From: Cytobacillus sp. NCCP-133
Lineage (GTDB): Bacteria; Bacillota; Bacilli; Bacillales; Cytobacillaceae
Reading direction: 5' to 3'
Length of the DNA: 64,000 nt
Assembly (NCBI RefSeq): GCF_026011715.1
Contig: NZ_BRVM01000006.1
Coordinates: forward strand, 123,072-187,071
Shown: positions 21,434 to 31,242 of the stretch, one piece after another
How the letters are laid out: every line of letters begins with the position of its first letter
Position numbering within the stretch: the stretch's first letter is position 1
The notes under the pieces: generated by a model
Seen by the model: only the letters and a program-made list of their open reading frames with translations
What the model was told of the DNA's origin: nothing
The model's database searches: none
Made by a program: the position numbers and the translations under genes

Positions 21434-22765
21434 TCAATCATACCTTTTCCGTTTCGAAGATGAAGGGATGCCAAGCTGATCCCTATATTTCGCTATGGTT
21501 CTTCTGCTGACAACCATTCCTTCCTTCTCGTTCAGCAGCTTCACGAGCTCCTGATCGGATAAAGGCTTTTTCTTATTTTCCTCTTCAATCCTTTTACTAA
21601 TAATTGTTTTTACCTGCTGGGATGAAGTATTTTCATCTGAGGTTGTTTTAATTGTGCTCGAGAAAAATGATCTCAGCTCATATGTCCCATACGGCGTTTG
21701 CGCATATTTTTCCCGGACGGCACGGCTGACAGTCGATTCATGAATATCTATCTCATCCGAGATTTCCTTCATTGTCATTGGCTTAAGATGAGCTGGCCCT
21801 TTTATAAAAAAGTCCTGCTGCTTCTCAACGATTTTAAGCGTCACATTGGTAAGTGTCTCTTTTCTTTGCTCGATGCTCCTCAAGATCCAGTGGTAATCCT
21901 GCTGCTTCTCCTGCAGGAAACGGCTCACGATTCTGTCCCCAGCAGCAGAAAACCTTTTATAGTAATCGTCATTAAAACTGATTTTGGGGAGTGCTTCATC
22001 AAAAATGCTGACTGAAAACGTGTCCCCATCCCATTTAATAATAACATCCGGTGTAATATAGGCTGATTTTTCACTGTGAAAAGAAGACGCAGGTCTTGGA
22101 TTCATCGTCTGGACGAGGTCAAAAACCTCCTGGATCTCCTTCAGCTCAACACTCAAGCGCTTGGAAATTTCCTTCCACTTTTTTTCCGCAAAAAGAGTGA
22201 AGTAATCATCTACAATAACTTCTGCCAGCTCATTCCTTTCAGGCAATCGCTTCAGCTGCAAAGACAGGCACTCCTTCAGATTCCTTGCCCCTACACCGGC
22301 AGGTTCAAGTCCCTGAAGCATCTTCAGCAGCCGCTCTGCTTCTTCAGCAGATATTCTGAAAGCTGATGCAATCATGTTTAAGTCTGCGCGAAAGTAACCG
22401 TTTTCATCTAAACTCTCAATAAGGCGCTCGATGGCCTTTTTCTCTGTATTCGTCAATTTCAGGCTCAGCTGCGACTTCAAATATTCATCCAGCAGCATCG
22501 TCTTGCCGCTGCCAATTTGCTCAATCCAATTCACTTTATCTTTTTCAGCCTTTATTCTAGTCGGTTTCACACGATCATAACGGGGATCCATCGACTGGAC
22601 ATGACCTGATTCTATTTTTAGGAGGGGATTTTCAAGTGCTTTATTTTCGAGGAAAGATGAGAGCTCCTGTGTGCTGTATTGCAAAAGGGCAATCGCCTGT
22701 GTCAGCTCTTGTGTCATTGCTAATTTCATTGTCTGCTGCTGCCATAACCCAGCTTTCATATTCAT
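21434..22765 (-). CDS. rpoN: RNA polymerase sigma-54 factor (SigL)
   Basis: Alternative sigma factor (443 aa) that reads -24/-12 promoters with bacterial enhancer-binding proteins. Region I is glutamine-rich at the start (QQQTMKLAMTQELTQAIALL). A core-binding region follows (about 80-270), then the helix-turn-helix (TMKEISDEIDIHESTVSRAV) and the RpoN box with RRTIAKYRDQLGIPSS near the C-terminus. No obvious regulon gene lies in the window; none of the promoters here look like -24/-12. A short tandem array (23019-23071) lies in the 379-bp gap upstream. Confidence 0.96.
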   Translation of the reverse strand: MNMKAGLWQQQTMKLAMTQELTQAIALLQYSTQELSSFLENKALENPLLKIESGHVQSMDPRYDRVKPTRIKAEKDKVNWIEQIGSGKTMLLDEYLKSQLSLKLTNTEKKAIERLIESLDENGYFRADLNMIASAFRISAEEAERLLKMLQGLEPAGVGARNLKECLSLQLKRLPERNELAEVIVDDYFTLFAEKKWKEISKRLSVELKEIQEVFDLVQTMNPRPASSFHSEKSAYITPDVIIKWDGDTFSVSIFDEALPKISFNDDYYKRFSAAGDRIVSRFLQEKQQDYHWILRSIEQRKETLTNVTLKIVEKQQDFFIKGPAHLKPMTMKEISDEIDIHESTVSRAVREKYAQTPYGTYELRSFFSSTIKTTSDENTSSQQVKTIISKRIEEENKKKPLSDQELVKLLNEKEGMVVSRRTIAKYRDQLGIPSSSKRKRYD

Positions 22766-23018
22766 CGTATATTCCCCCTGTCCCCATTTTACAATATTCG
22801 CGGAAAATATTGTATGGAAATATCTTGCCAGCGCTGCAAATAAAACTCGCTGGCACCAGCCCCGCTCAATTATTCTGAATACTTCACCATATGCAGGCAG
22901 GAGGGAAAAATATTCTTTATTGTTAGTAAAAACTGCGGATTTTAGCGATTTTACATCGTTTTATGATTTTTGAACGGGTTTTCTTTATTTTATCAGTATT
23001 AGAAGGCGGAAAGGAAAA

Positions 23019-23071
23019 TTTATGTGCGGATCGAACCGGTTTATGTGTGGATAACCATTTATGTGTGATAA
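23019..23071. repeat. Array D: three TTTATGTG units without a nearby NERD gene
   Basis: TATGTGCGGA at 23021, TATGTGTGGA at 23042 and TATGTGTGAT at 23060, the first two with TTTA leading in. Spacing is 21 and 18 bp. The cores share TTTATGTG with array C. It lies between rpoN and tRNA-Arg; nothing else is seen between 22766 and 23103. Confidence 0.6.
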
Positions 23072-23103
23072 TTTTTTTGTTTGAATGGAAAAAATGGACA
23101 GAG

Positions 23104-23137
23104 AAAAAAACTCCCTGTCCAAATCAGACAAGGAGTT
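23104..23137 (-). terminator. tRNA-Arg terminator
   Basis: AACTCCTTGTC paired with GACAGGGAGTT, then a T-run on the minus strand, 8 bp after the tRNA 3' end. Confidence 0.88.
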
Positions 23138-23144
23138 TTGGCAG

Positions 23145-23216
23145 CGCCCTCGGCAGGAATCGAACCCACATCTCAAGAACCGGAATCTTACGTGCTATCC
23201 GTTGCACCACGAGGGC
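23145..23216 (-). tRNA. tRNA-Arg (anticodon CCG)
   Basis: A 72-nt cloverleaf without encoded CCA. The acceptor stem is GCCCTCG/CGAGGGC, the D-arm is GTGCAACGGATAGCAC, the anticodon loop sits in AGATTCCGGTTCT with CCG, and the T-arm is GTGGGTTCGATTCCTGC. It reads the CGG codon. It is followed by its own terminator and stands alone. Confidence 0.95.
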
Positions 23217-23353
23217 ATATAGTAGCAGCAGCTTGCTGACCAAGCGCTCAGCCGTTACGATTACTAATTATATGATATGTTTCTTAACTTTGCAAGCATC
23301 CTTTTGTTTAAAAATTAGTACAATGGGTATCATGGAATGGGATAGGGCAAAAA

Positions 23354-23610
23354 GAAAAGCGCAAGTGCCTTGGTCAAAAAGGTACGCAGACTAAAAGCGC
23401 CACGTACTGTGGCGATGTCTGCATGACGCACATCCTCCTAAAAAAACTGCCGCTTTTGGCCCCGCGGTGCTTATGCTGTCGAAGCCTTCCTTGTCCTGTG
23501 GGCCTCAAGCATAAGACGATCCTTCCGGTAAGGTGTTCTTTACCTTTCTGGGAGGGGCGGCTTATGATCTTTTAGGGGGGATGCTTGCGCTAGACAGGTC
23601 TCGAAGTTCA
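23354..23610. repeat. Long interspersed repeat L, copy 2
   Basis: Begins GAAAAGCGCAAGTGCCTTGG; the nested hairpin GCAGAC ... GTCTGC lies at 23386-23422; a long hairpin follows, built on AAGCATAAGACGATCC and GGCGGCTTATG; it ends CTAGACAGGTCTCGAAGTTC. Small reading frames inside it have no ribosome binding sites. It fills most of the gap between tRNA-Arg and clpP. Confidence 0.8.
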
Positions 23611-23681
23611 GTAAATTTATTCTTTCTGTCATTCATAGAAAATGGTGTCGAACGAATCAGCCTTTCTTTCTATGCGATTTG

Positions 23682-23711
23682 TTTGACCTTAATTGACCAT
23701 GAGTGTATCAT
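23682..23711 (+). promoter_or_regulatory. CtsR operator and promoter of clpP
   Basis: Direct heptads TTTGACC (23682-23688) and ATTGACC (23692-23698) separated by 3 bp match the CtsR operator read in reverse. TTGACC (23683-23688) and TATCAT (23706-23711) with a 17-bp spacer form a likely sigma-A promoter, so CtsR would block it until heat or other protein stress. Confidence 0.8.
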
Positions 23712-23808
23712 ATTATTACATACTGAAGTATTAAAATTTTCTTCACTTGGAAGAACATACTTATTTATCTTGTATGTTGATCCCTTATTTTAAAGGAGGA
23801 ATTGGAAA

Positions 23809-24411
23809 ATGAATTTAATCCCTACAGTTATTGAACAAACAAACCGAGGGGAGCGCGCTTATGATATTTACTCCCGCCTTTTAAAAGACCGCATCATTAT
23901 GCTGGGAAGCGCAATCGATGACAATGTGTCGAACTCCATTGTGGCCCAATTGTTATTCCTTGAAGCAGAAAACCCTGAGAAAGACATTTCTATTTACATA
24001 AATAGCCCTGGCGGCAGCATTACAGCTGGTATGGCTATTTATGATACAATGCAATTCATCAAGCCAAAGGTACAAACCATCTGTATCGGTATGGCCGCTT
24101 CCATGGGTGCATTCCTGCTTGCTGCAGGTGAAAAAGGCAAACGTTTTGCCCTCCCTAACAGTGAAGTCATGATTCACCAGCCGCTTGGCGGAGCTCAGGG
24201 CCAGGCGACTGAAATTGAAATCGCTGCAAAGCGCATTCTTTTCCTTCGCGAAAAGCTAAACCAAATCCTCGCCGACCGTACTGGACAGCCGCTTGAAATC
24301 ATCGCTAGAGATACAGAGCGCGACAACTTCATGACAGCTGATAGAGCGCTTGAATATGGGTTGGTTGACCAAATCATTACCCGCAACTCTTTAGATGAGA
24401 AAAAGAAATAA
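23809..24411 (+). CDS. clpP: ATP-dependent Clp protease proteolytic subunit
   Basis: A 200-aa serine peptidase that forms the 14-subunit chamber used by ClpX, ClpC and ClpE. The catalytic triad is visible: Ser98 in GMAASMGAF, His123 in [11 protein letters not shown] and the aspartate in the TERDNFMTA segment. The [20 protein letters not shown] start is typical, with AAAGGAGGA as ribosome binding site. It is monocistronic, with a CtsR box before it and a convergent terminator after it. Confidence 0.98.
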   Translation: MNLIPTVIEQTNRGERAYDIYSRLLKDRIIMLGSAIDDNVSNSIVAQLLFLEAENPEKDISIYINSPGGSITAGMAIYDTMQFIKPKVQTICIGMAASMGAFLLAAGEKGKRFALPNSEVMIHQPLGGAQGQATEIEIAAKRILFLREKLNQILADRTGQPLEIIARDTERDNFMTADRALEYGLVDQIITRNSLDEKKK

Positions 24412-24420
24412 AGATAATAA

Positions 24421-24450
24421 AACAACTCGCATCTTCTCGATGCGAGTTGT
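24421..24450. terminator. Bidirectional terminator between clpP and crh
   Basis: A 12-bp stem (ACAACTCGCATC/GATGCGAGTTGT) with T-rich flanks on both strands, placed between two convergent stop codons. Confidence 0.92.
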
Positions 24451-24452
24451 TT

Positions 24453-24710
24453 TTAGTTTTCATTCTGAATGTACTTTGCAAGCTCTTCAATGGCTTCTTC
24501 TTCATCGTTTCCTTCTGCTCTAAGGATAACAACAGACCCGGAGCTGACAGCAAGGCTCATGAGCCCCATGATGCTTTTCGCATTTACTTTCTTTCCGTCC
24601 CTCTCAAGAAAGATATCAGAAGAAAACCGATTTGCCTCCTGAACAAATAATGCCGCCGGACGTGCCTGCAATCCTGTTTTTAATTTCACTTCAACCTGTT
24701 TTTCCGCCAT
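24453..24710 (-). CDS. crh: HPr-like catabolite repression protein Crh
   Basis: An 85-aa HPr homologue. The active-site histidine 15 of true HPr is glutamine here (GLQARPAAL), so it cannot act in sugar transport, while the regulatory serine 46 region (NAKSIMGLMSLA) is kept. It is the substrate of HPr kinase, whose gene lies at 42.8-43.7 kb, and its phospho-form assists CcpA. It is the last gene of the yvcI-rapZ-yvcK-whiA-crh order, 27 bp after whiA. Confidence 0.96.
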   Translation of the reverse strand: MAEKQVEVKLKTGLQARPAALFVQEANRFSSDIFLERDGKKVNAKSIMGLMSLAVSSGSVVILRAEGNDEEEAIEELAKYIQNEN

Positions 24711-24737
24711 GTCTATCTCCTCCCTGCTGATCCTCTA

Positions 24738-25688
24738 TTAATGATGGCCAATTTTTTCTCCTGTACGAAGTTTATCAGCAATTTCATCTATTTTTCTTAA
24801 TCGGTGATTAATCCCCGATTTGCTTATATTGCCGCCTGAGACCATTTCCCCAAGCTCTTTCAGCGTGACATCCTGATAGGCCACACGCAATTCTGCTATT
24901 TCCCTTAACTTCTCAGGCAGGATCTGAAGGCCGACTGTCTGATCGATGTAGCGAATGTTTTCGACCTGGCGCAAAGCCGCGCCAATTGTTTTGTTTAAGT
25001 TCGCTGTTTCACAATTCACGAGACGGTTCACCGAATTCCTCATATCACGGACAATCCTGATATCTTCAAACCGGAGCAATGCGGAGTGGGCACCAATAAT
25101 GTTCAGAAATTCAGTAATTTTTTCAGCTTCTTTCAAATAGGTGATGTACCCCTTTTTCCGTTCGAGCGTTTTGCTGTTCAGCCCGAACATTTTCATTAAT
25201 TCACATAGGGAGTCATTATGTTCTTTGTAAAGGGAAGCAACCTCCAGATGATAAGATGAGGTCTCCGGATTGTTTACAGATCCCCCGGCAAGGAATGCGC
25301 CGCGCAGATAAGAACGCTTACAACATTTCTTTCTAATCAGCTCTTTGGAAATATCGTGTGTAAAAACAAAGCCCTCACTGAGAATTTTCAGGTCATCCAG
25401 GATCATGCTTGCCTGTTCGGTTAAACGGACAATATAAACATTGTTCTTTTTCAATCTCATTTTCTTTCGAACAAGCAGCTCGACCTGAACTTGGTAGTTC
25501 TTTTTAATCAGTGTGTAAATCCTTCTTGCAATTGCCGCATTTTCTGTCTGAATATCCACGATCAATTTCCTGCTGGAAAAGGACAGTGATCCATTCATTC
25601 GGATGAGCGCGGATAATTCCGCTTTCCCGCAGCAATCTTTCATTTCCAGGTTCGTCAATTCCTTTTTCGTTTCCGAAGCGAAAGACAT
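24738..25688 (-). CDS. whiA: DNA-binding protein WhiA
   Basis: A 316-aa protein with an N-terminal LAGLIDADG-like homing endonuclease fold (no catalytic residues needed) and a C-terminal helix-turn-helix ([20 protein letters not shown]). In Bacillus it affects cell division and chromosome segregation, and in actinomycetes sporulation. The longer frame starts upstream, but the ATG at 25686-25688 gives the conserved [17 protein letters not shown] start and the family length, with GGGGGTGAAGG as ribosome binding site. It follows yvcK in the usual operon. Confidence 0.96.
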   Translation of the reverse strand: MSFASETKKELTNLEMKDCCGKAELSALIRMNGSLSFSSRKLIVDIQTENAAIARRIYTLIKKNYQVQVELLVRKKMRLKKNNVYIVRLTEQASMILDDLKILSEGFVFTHDISKELIRKKCCKRSYLRGAFLAGGSVNNPETSSYHLEVASLYKEHNDSLCELMKMFGLNSKTLERKKGYITYLKEAEKITEFLNIIGAHSALLRFEDIRIVRDMRNSVNRLVNCETANLNKTIGAALRQVENIRYIDQTVGLQILPEKLREIAELRVAYQDVTLKELGEMVSGGNISKSGINHRLRKIDEIADKLRTGEKIGHH

Positions 25689-25763
25689 CCCTTCACCCCC
25701 TATCTGCAAAAGCTTAAACCCAGGATATAGTGGAACTTCAATCCGCCTTTGCACCTCTATATA

Positions 25764-26741
25764 TTACGCGTTAAAACGCTTAGTGGTTTCAACCAGCAGC
25801 AAATGATATAACATTTGGGCAACCTCTTTTGTATCATGGCGGATCATACCATTTTCATGGCTCGCAATCTCGCCGTGGATAATTTCGAGGCCCAGTTCAG
25901 TAAGTGCGCCTGTGTCATAAATAACAGGCTTAGCCATTTCCTCGCTATACCGCTCTTGGATATGCTGGGGAATTTCTTCATTATTGACAAGAATCGTGTT
26001 AATAAAAGCGCATTTCATATGGTCATATAATGCTTTAACGTGGTCACTGGCAGTATAGTCAAGTGTTTCCCCTGCCTGTGTCATGAGATTGCATATATAT
26101 ACTTTTTTCCCCTTCGAGCGGCAAACCTCAGTGCCAAGTTTGGGTACAAGCAAGTTAGGAAGTATACTTGTGTATAAGCTCCCAGGTCCAATGATAATCA
26201 TGTCAGCCTGTCTGATTGCAAGCAGTGTTTCAGGCAGAGCTTTTATATTTTTCGGTGTTAAAAATACCCTTTTGATCTTTTTGCCCGAATAGGGAATTTT
26301 CGATTCGCCCGAAACAATCGTACCATCTTCCATTTCGGCATGCAGGACAACACTTTGATTGGCTGCCGGCAAAACTTTGCCTCGTACATTCAGAACTTTG
26401 CTCATTTCCTGTATCGCATGGACAAAGTTGCCTGTAATCGAAGTCATCGCTGCAAGAATCAGATTCCCGAGTGAATGACCCGATAGCTCATTGGCTGTTG
26501 CAAAACGATGCTGGAACATTTCCTCGATTAGCGGCTCGACATCTGAAAGAGCCGCCAGTACGTTGCGGATATCCCCGGGCGGAGGGATATGAAGGTCATT
26601 CCGTAATCTTCCTGAACTCCCGCCATCATCGGCTACTGTTACGATCGCAGTTATATCAACAGGATATTGCTTTAAGCCTCGCAAAAGCACGGGCAGTCCT
26701 GTTCCGCCCCCGATAATGACAATTCTTGGCTGTCTGTTCAT
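25764..26741 (-). CDS. yvcK: YvcK/GlmR, UDP-GlcNAc-binding growth factor
   Basis: A 325-aa cytosolic protein of the CofD-like (2-phospho-L-lactate transferase) family. In Bacillus it is needed on gluconeogenic carbon and stimulates UDP-GlcNAc synthesis through GlmS. The Rossmann-like start [31 protein letters not shown] and [13 protein letters not shown] are hallmark motifs. Its start overlaps the rapZ stop by 4 bp (ATGA), so translation is coupled. Its wall-precursor role links it with the amino-sugar genes near 44-50 kb. Confidence 0.95.
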   Translation of the reverse strand: MNRQPRIVIIGGGTGLPVLLRGLKQYPVDITAIVTVADDGGSSGRLRNDLHIPPPGDIRNVLAALSDVEPLIEEMFQHRFATANELSGHSLGNLILAAMTSITGNFVHAIQEMSKVLNVRGKVLPAANQSVVLHAEMEDGTIVSGESKIPYSGKKIKRVFLTPKNIKALPETLLAIRQADMIIIGPGSLYTSILPNLLVPKLGTEVCRSKGKKVYICNLMTQAGETLDYTASDHVKALYDHMKCAFINTILVNNEEIPQHIQERYSEEMAKPVIYDTGALTELGLEIIHGEIASHENGMIRHDTKEVAQMLYHLLLVETTKRFNA

Positions 26742-27631
26742 TTGATGTTTTCCTTTCTCCTCTCAATGTCACGGTGAGTGATGGCCGTATGGTAATCCTT
26801 CTTTAAATAGTTTGCAATATATTCAGCCAAAGCGACCGAGCGATGCTGGCCTCCCGTACATCCGATGGCTACAACAAGCTGGGCCTTTCCTTCCCTTTTG
26901 TAATGAGGAAGCATAAAGCTTAGCAGCTCCGTGAGCTTCTCAAGGAATTTACTTGTTTCTGTCCATTTCAGCACATAGTTGGATACTTCTTCGTCCAAAC
27001 CCGTTTTTGGCCTCATATGATCAACATAATGAGGATTTGGCAGGAAACGTACATCAAACACAAGATCTGCATCAATCGGAATGCCGTGCTTGAAGCCGAA
27101 GGACATGACATTTACCGTAAAGATCGTCTTTTTATTTAAAGAAAATTGCGTAAGAATTTTTTCACGCAATTCCCTTGGCTTCATTTGTGAAGTGTTATAA
27201 ATGAGCTGGGCCCTGCCTTTTAACTCTTCCAGCAGCTCCCGCTCCAGTGTGATTCCTTCAAGAGGCAAACCGGATGGAGCAAGGGGATGTGATCGTCTTG
27301 TTTCCTTATATCTTCTGACTAAAGTCGAGTCATCCGAATCCAGAAACAGGATTTGCGGTGTCACCCATGAGGTCTCAGATAAGTCATCCAGCGCTTTAAA
27401 TAAGTGGTCAAAAAATTCACGTCCGCGCAAATCCATTACCAATGCTACCTTATTCATCTTATTCCCTGATTCCCTCATCAGTTCAAGAAACTTTGGCAGC
27501 AGCGTCGGCGGCAAATTATCGACACAGAAAAATCCAAGATCTTCAAAGCTCTGAATGGCTACCGTCTTGCCGGCCCCTGACATTCCCGTAATAATGACCA
27601 TTTGAGTATCATTCACAGCACCCATACTCAT
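26738..27631 (-). CDS. rapZ: RNase adapter / nucleotide-binding protein RapZ (YvcJ)
   Basis: A 297-aa P-loop protein. Walker A is [11 protein letters not shown] near residue 16, the VDNLPP motif follows, and the C-terminal domain carries [17 protein letters not shown]. In E. coli RapZ controls glmS mRNA; in B. subtilis YvcJ hydrolyses GTP and affects competence gene expression. It sits between yvcI and yvcK with a 4-bp overlap into yvcK, and shares their link to glucosamine metabolism. Confidence 0.95.
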   Translation of the reverse strand: MSMGAVNDTQMVIITGMSGAGKTVAIQSFEDLGFFCVDNLPPTLLPKFLELMRESGNKMNKVALVMDLRGREFFDHLFKALDDLSETSWVTPQILFLDSDDSTLVRRYKETRRSHPLAPSGLPLEGITLERELLEELKGRAQLIYNTSQMKPRELREKILTQFSLNKKTIFTVNVMSFGFKHGIPIDADLVFDVRFLPNPHYVDHMRPKTGLDEEVSNYVLKWTETSKFLEKLTELLSFMLPHYKREGKAQLVVAIGCTGGQHRSVALAEYIANYLKKDYHTAITHRDIERRKENIK

Positions 27632-27659
27632 TTCTATTTCCCCCTGTTTATATCAAGTT

Positions 27660-28121
27660 TCAGCTTGGATCCAGCCTGTAGCTGATTAGTTCAAAGTTTG
27701 GCGTATACGTAAACGTTCCATAAATCATGCCCTGCCCATGAATCATATACTCCAGTATATGAGAGTCCCCGGCAGCCATCGGCAGATTTTTGATTTCTGA
27801 AAATAAATGCCAGCGAAGCTTGCCTTCGTCTGACTCATCCACATTTAGGCCATCTGAGGCTGTGGCAAGGAAGGTGAACATCATCCACTCCTGCACCACT
27901 TTATCGCCATCCTTCATGATAAAAGTAAAAATACCTTTTATGTTGGGATTGCGCAGATAAATGCCTGTTTCTTCCCTAAACTCACGGATGCACGAGTCCC
28001 TTACCGATTCGCCCGGCTCCATTTTCCCGCCCGGCGCTACCCACCAGCCTCGCCTTGGCTTTTGAAGAAGCAATACTTGATCATCTTTTACTAACACACA
28101 GTTCGTGACTCGCTGCAACAC
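27660..28121 (-). CDS. yvcI: NUDIX hydrolase YvcI
   Basis: A 153-aa NUDIX pyrophosphohydrolase. The NUDIX box spans about residues 32-54 (GGKMEPGESVRDSCIREF, then REETGI) with all catalytic glutamates. Related proteins hydrolyse 8-oxo-dGTP, but the substrate of YvcI is not established. The start is weak: GTG at 28121 or TTG at 28118, both served by AGAGGTG. It is the first gene of the yvcI-rapZ-yvcK-whiA-crh unit, with a good promoter upstream. Confidence 0.88.
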   Translation of the reverse strand: MLQRVTNCVLVKDDQVLLLQKPRRGWWVAPGGKMEPGESVRDSCIREFREETGIYLRNPNIKGIFTFIMKDGDKVVQEWMMFTFLATASDGLNVDESDEGKLRWHLFSEIKNLPMAAGDSHILEYMIHGQGMIYGTFTYTPNFELISYRLDPS

Positions 28122-28206
28122 TGCTCACCTCTATTTTCCGAATCGTTCCGCTTGGCACGGAATCGCTTTATAAAAAAGCTCGATAACGCTTTTCTTTATT
28201 CCTTTC

Positions 28207-28235
28207 ATTATACTATTTTTGTCTTACTGCCACAA
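28207..28235 (-). promoter_or_regulatory. Promoter of the yvcI operon
   Basis: TTGTGG, 17-bp spacer, TATAAT on the minus strand, about 85 bp before yvcI. The transcript leader contains a hairpin (CGATTCCG with CGGAACGATTCGG nearby). Confidence 0.65.
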
Positions 28236-28301
28236 TGAATACAGATTTTCAGTAAAACTTAGCCGAGTCATTTCAAAGCGCTTTAAAAACATTCTGGAAT
28301 A

Positions 28302-28366
28302 AAAAAAAGAGCACAGGCCAAATGCCTGTGCTTTACAAAGGATTATATCTTAAAAGGGGGTCAATT
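28302..28366 (-). ncRNA. Candidate C-rich small RNA with terminator
   Basis: Between the trxB terminator and the yvcI promoter there is a second strong minus-strand terminator (GCACAGGC/GCCTGTGC plus 8 T, 28301-28331) with no gene in front of it. A possible promoter lies upstream: TTGGTG (28401-28396), 17-bp spacer, TATAAG (28378-28373). The implied transcript is about 65 nt and carries the unpaired-looking GACCCCCTTTT before the hairpin, like the C-rich seed of Firmicute small RNAs. The -35 is poor and no expression is shown. Confidence 0.35.
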
Positions 28367-28470
28367 TCTATTCTTATATTACCGTAAATTTATTTCACCA
28401 AGGTTACAGGAGAATTAAAACAACATGACTTTTTGTTAAAGTTTGCACCAAGTGGCTAAATTTCCTAAAT

Positions 28471-28505
28471 AAAAATCGGCACATCTTTCGAAAGACGATG
28501 TGCCG
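28471..28505 (-). terminator. trxB terminator
   Basis: CGGCACATC paired with GATGTGCCG, with a T-rich tail on the minus strand, 13 bp after the trxB stop. Confidence 0.9.
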
Positions 28506-28517
28506 AGCTATTTTAGT

Positions 28518-29474
<957 letters not shown>

Positions 29475-29607
29475 TCACTCCTTCAGTAATCAGCTCTCCT
29501 GTAATATCCGAAAAGTTTTTTTATAATTGCCCTTGAATATGCATATTATAGTATGACCTTCTTACTGTTATCCTATAAAATCAGGAGTGTTTCGTCCAAA
29601 AATCTGC

Positions 29608-31107
29608 TCAGTGAAGGCGTTCGTTCACGGATTTTACATATTTGCCCATTGTTGAGGCAGAAATGCCGTATTTGCCGGCAATTTTTGATTGGGAAATCTT
29701 TTCGTTTCGAAGCTTATGCCATACATACTCAATCGCTGCAGCCCATGCCTTTTGGTTTTTTATATTCTGATGCTTGCTTGTTAATTCCACAAAGATGGTG
29801 AACCACATTAAATACAAGCCAGCCTCTACTGTCCCGATTGGATGAAAGTTTTCATAAAATAGCTCTGCTGTTTCATGGCCAGCCTGAAGCAGGGCAGGCA
29901 ATTTCTGCCCTGTTTGCACAAAGGAAAGATACTCCTTTTCCAATGCTGTAAACTTTTCGTTCTGCACAATTGCATCAGAATCCAGCACATCACTTTTCCT
30001 GCTGGAAACAGACGTCAGGTACAACCCGAATAGCCGCTCTTCCATGTAGTCGCTCTCCAGCTTTTTTAAGATGGAAGAATAATGATCTTCAAACCCGCTG
30101 CTTGTCACTTTTTCATCGTTCCAGGGCTCAGTGCCCGCCTTATCAGGATTGATTTCAACTGCTTTCTTCCATGCTGACTTCGCCAAATCTTCGCGGCCAG
30201 TGAAGTAAGCAGAGTAGGAAAGCCAATAATAGAATGGGCCGTCCCCTTCAAAGCCCTTTTTCTGAAGCTTTCGCAGCCATAAAAAAGCAGCTTCGTACTC
30301 GCCTGTTAAGGCAAAGGTCGCACCAAGCTTGAACTGATGTTCAATCGAAAGCGGCTTTATTTTTTTCAATGCCTCTTTTAACAATCGAACCTGCCTGAAG
30401 TCGCGCTCATAAAAAGCAAACACAAGCTTATTACATAGTGCATGGAGATTGCCCGGGTTTTCCTCCAGAACCTTCTCCAATATATCGGAAGCCTTTTGAA
30501 CTTCGCCGAGGTAATAATAAGCCAATGCGAGGTTGTTATACGCAGACCAGTACTGCGGATATTCATCAATAACTGAATTCAGGATCTCAACTGCTTTCGG
30601 AAAATGGCCGGATTCCAGCAGTTCCCGCGCGTGTTCCTGCTTCGTAATCAAATCATCCTGCTCATACAGCTCTTCATCCAGATCTTCCGCCTCAAGCGTC
30701 AGCAAATCCAAAAGATCCTCTGTATCTTCCGTAAACTCTCCGTCCCGATCCAAATCGAGATACGTATTTGCATGCTGATAGGCATCCTTGAACAGACCCA
30801 GGTGAGCATAATTGTTTGCGAGGAAGTAATGGCATTCCACCATATCTTCATCCAGCTCTTCAAGAATCATATGAAGCAGCTGATTCGATTCCTGATACTC
30901 GCTCATCTCGGAATGGATAATCGCCAGCTGTGCCACAATCATCGGTTCACCCGATTCAAGCTGCATCGCACGCATCAGGTATTTTTTCGCTTTATGAAAA
31001 TCCCTGCGGTGGTACGCCTTAATTCCTTTGGAAAAGTAGTACTCACCATTTGGGATAAATGACAATAGTTTTCCCTTTTGGTGTCTAGCTTTAGAGTCTT
31101 TGCTCAT
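29608..31107 (-). CDS. Tetratricopeptide-repeat protein, YvcD-like
   Basis: A 499-aa cytosolic protein. Tetratricopeptide repeats cover about residues 20-310 (for example SAYNNLALAYYYLGEVQKAS and EYEAAFLWLRKLQ). An acidic linker (EAEDLDEELYEQDD) interrupts them near residue 145. The C-terminus (SQSKIAGKYGISASTMGKYV) looks like a helix-turn-helix, which suggests DNA or regulatory binding. Position next to trxB matches B. subtilis yvcD. The ATG at 31107 follows GGAGG and is preferred to one 12 bp upstream. Function is unknown. Confidence 0.8.
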   Translation of the reverse strand: MSKDSKARHQKGKLLSFIPNGEYYFSKGIKAYHRRDFHKAKKYLMRAMQLESGEPMIVAQLAIIHSEMSEYQESNQLLHMILEELDEDMVECHYFLANNYAHLGLFKDAYQHANTYLDLDRDGEFTEDTEDLLDLLTLEAEDLDEELYEQDDLITKQEHARELLESGHFPKAVEILNSVIDEYPQYWSAYNNLALAYYYLGEVQKASDILEKVLEENPGNLHALCNKLVFAFYERDFRQVRLLKEALKKIKPLSIEHQFKLGATFALTGEYEAAFLWLRKLQKKGFEGDGPFYYWLSYSAYFTGREDLAKSAWKKAVEINPDKAGTEPWNDEKVTSSGFEDHYSSILKKLESDYMEERLFGLYLTSVSSRKSDVLDSDAIVQNEKFTALEKEYLSFVQTGQKLPALLQAGHETAELFYENFHPIGTVEAGLYLMWFTIFVELTSKHQNIKNQKAWAAAIEYVWHKLRNEKISQSKIAGKYGISASTMGKYVKSVNERLH

Positions 31108-31242
31108 GAAATCCTCCATTAATGTTAGTAACTAAAGTAGTATATCATACGAACAAGCCATCGGAGAAGGGTTGAAATCATAATAGTATTTCCAGTCTGG
31201 GTTTTTTATTGGAAATCTTGATGAGGGAATGTTTTAAAAGGG

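Noticed and set aside
22985..23176. Minus-strand 63-codon frame
   Set aside because: It overlaps tRNA-Arg and its terminator.
23533..23793. Plus-strand 86-codon frame upstream of clpP
   Set aside because: It begins inside repeat L and runs through the CtsR operator and promoter of clpP, so it is not a plausible gene.
24738..25688. WhiA as a homing endonuclease
   Set aside because: The LAGLIDADG fold is typical of WhiA itself; C-terminal helix-turn-helix and operon position fit the regulator.
28275..28288. Catabolite-responsive element AAAGCGCTTT upstream of yvcI
   Set aside because: The palindrome centre fits, but the outer TG and CA positions of the cre consensus are changed and it lies upstream of the promoter. 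Too weak to claim.
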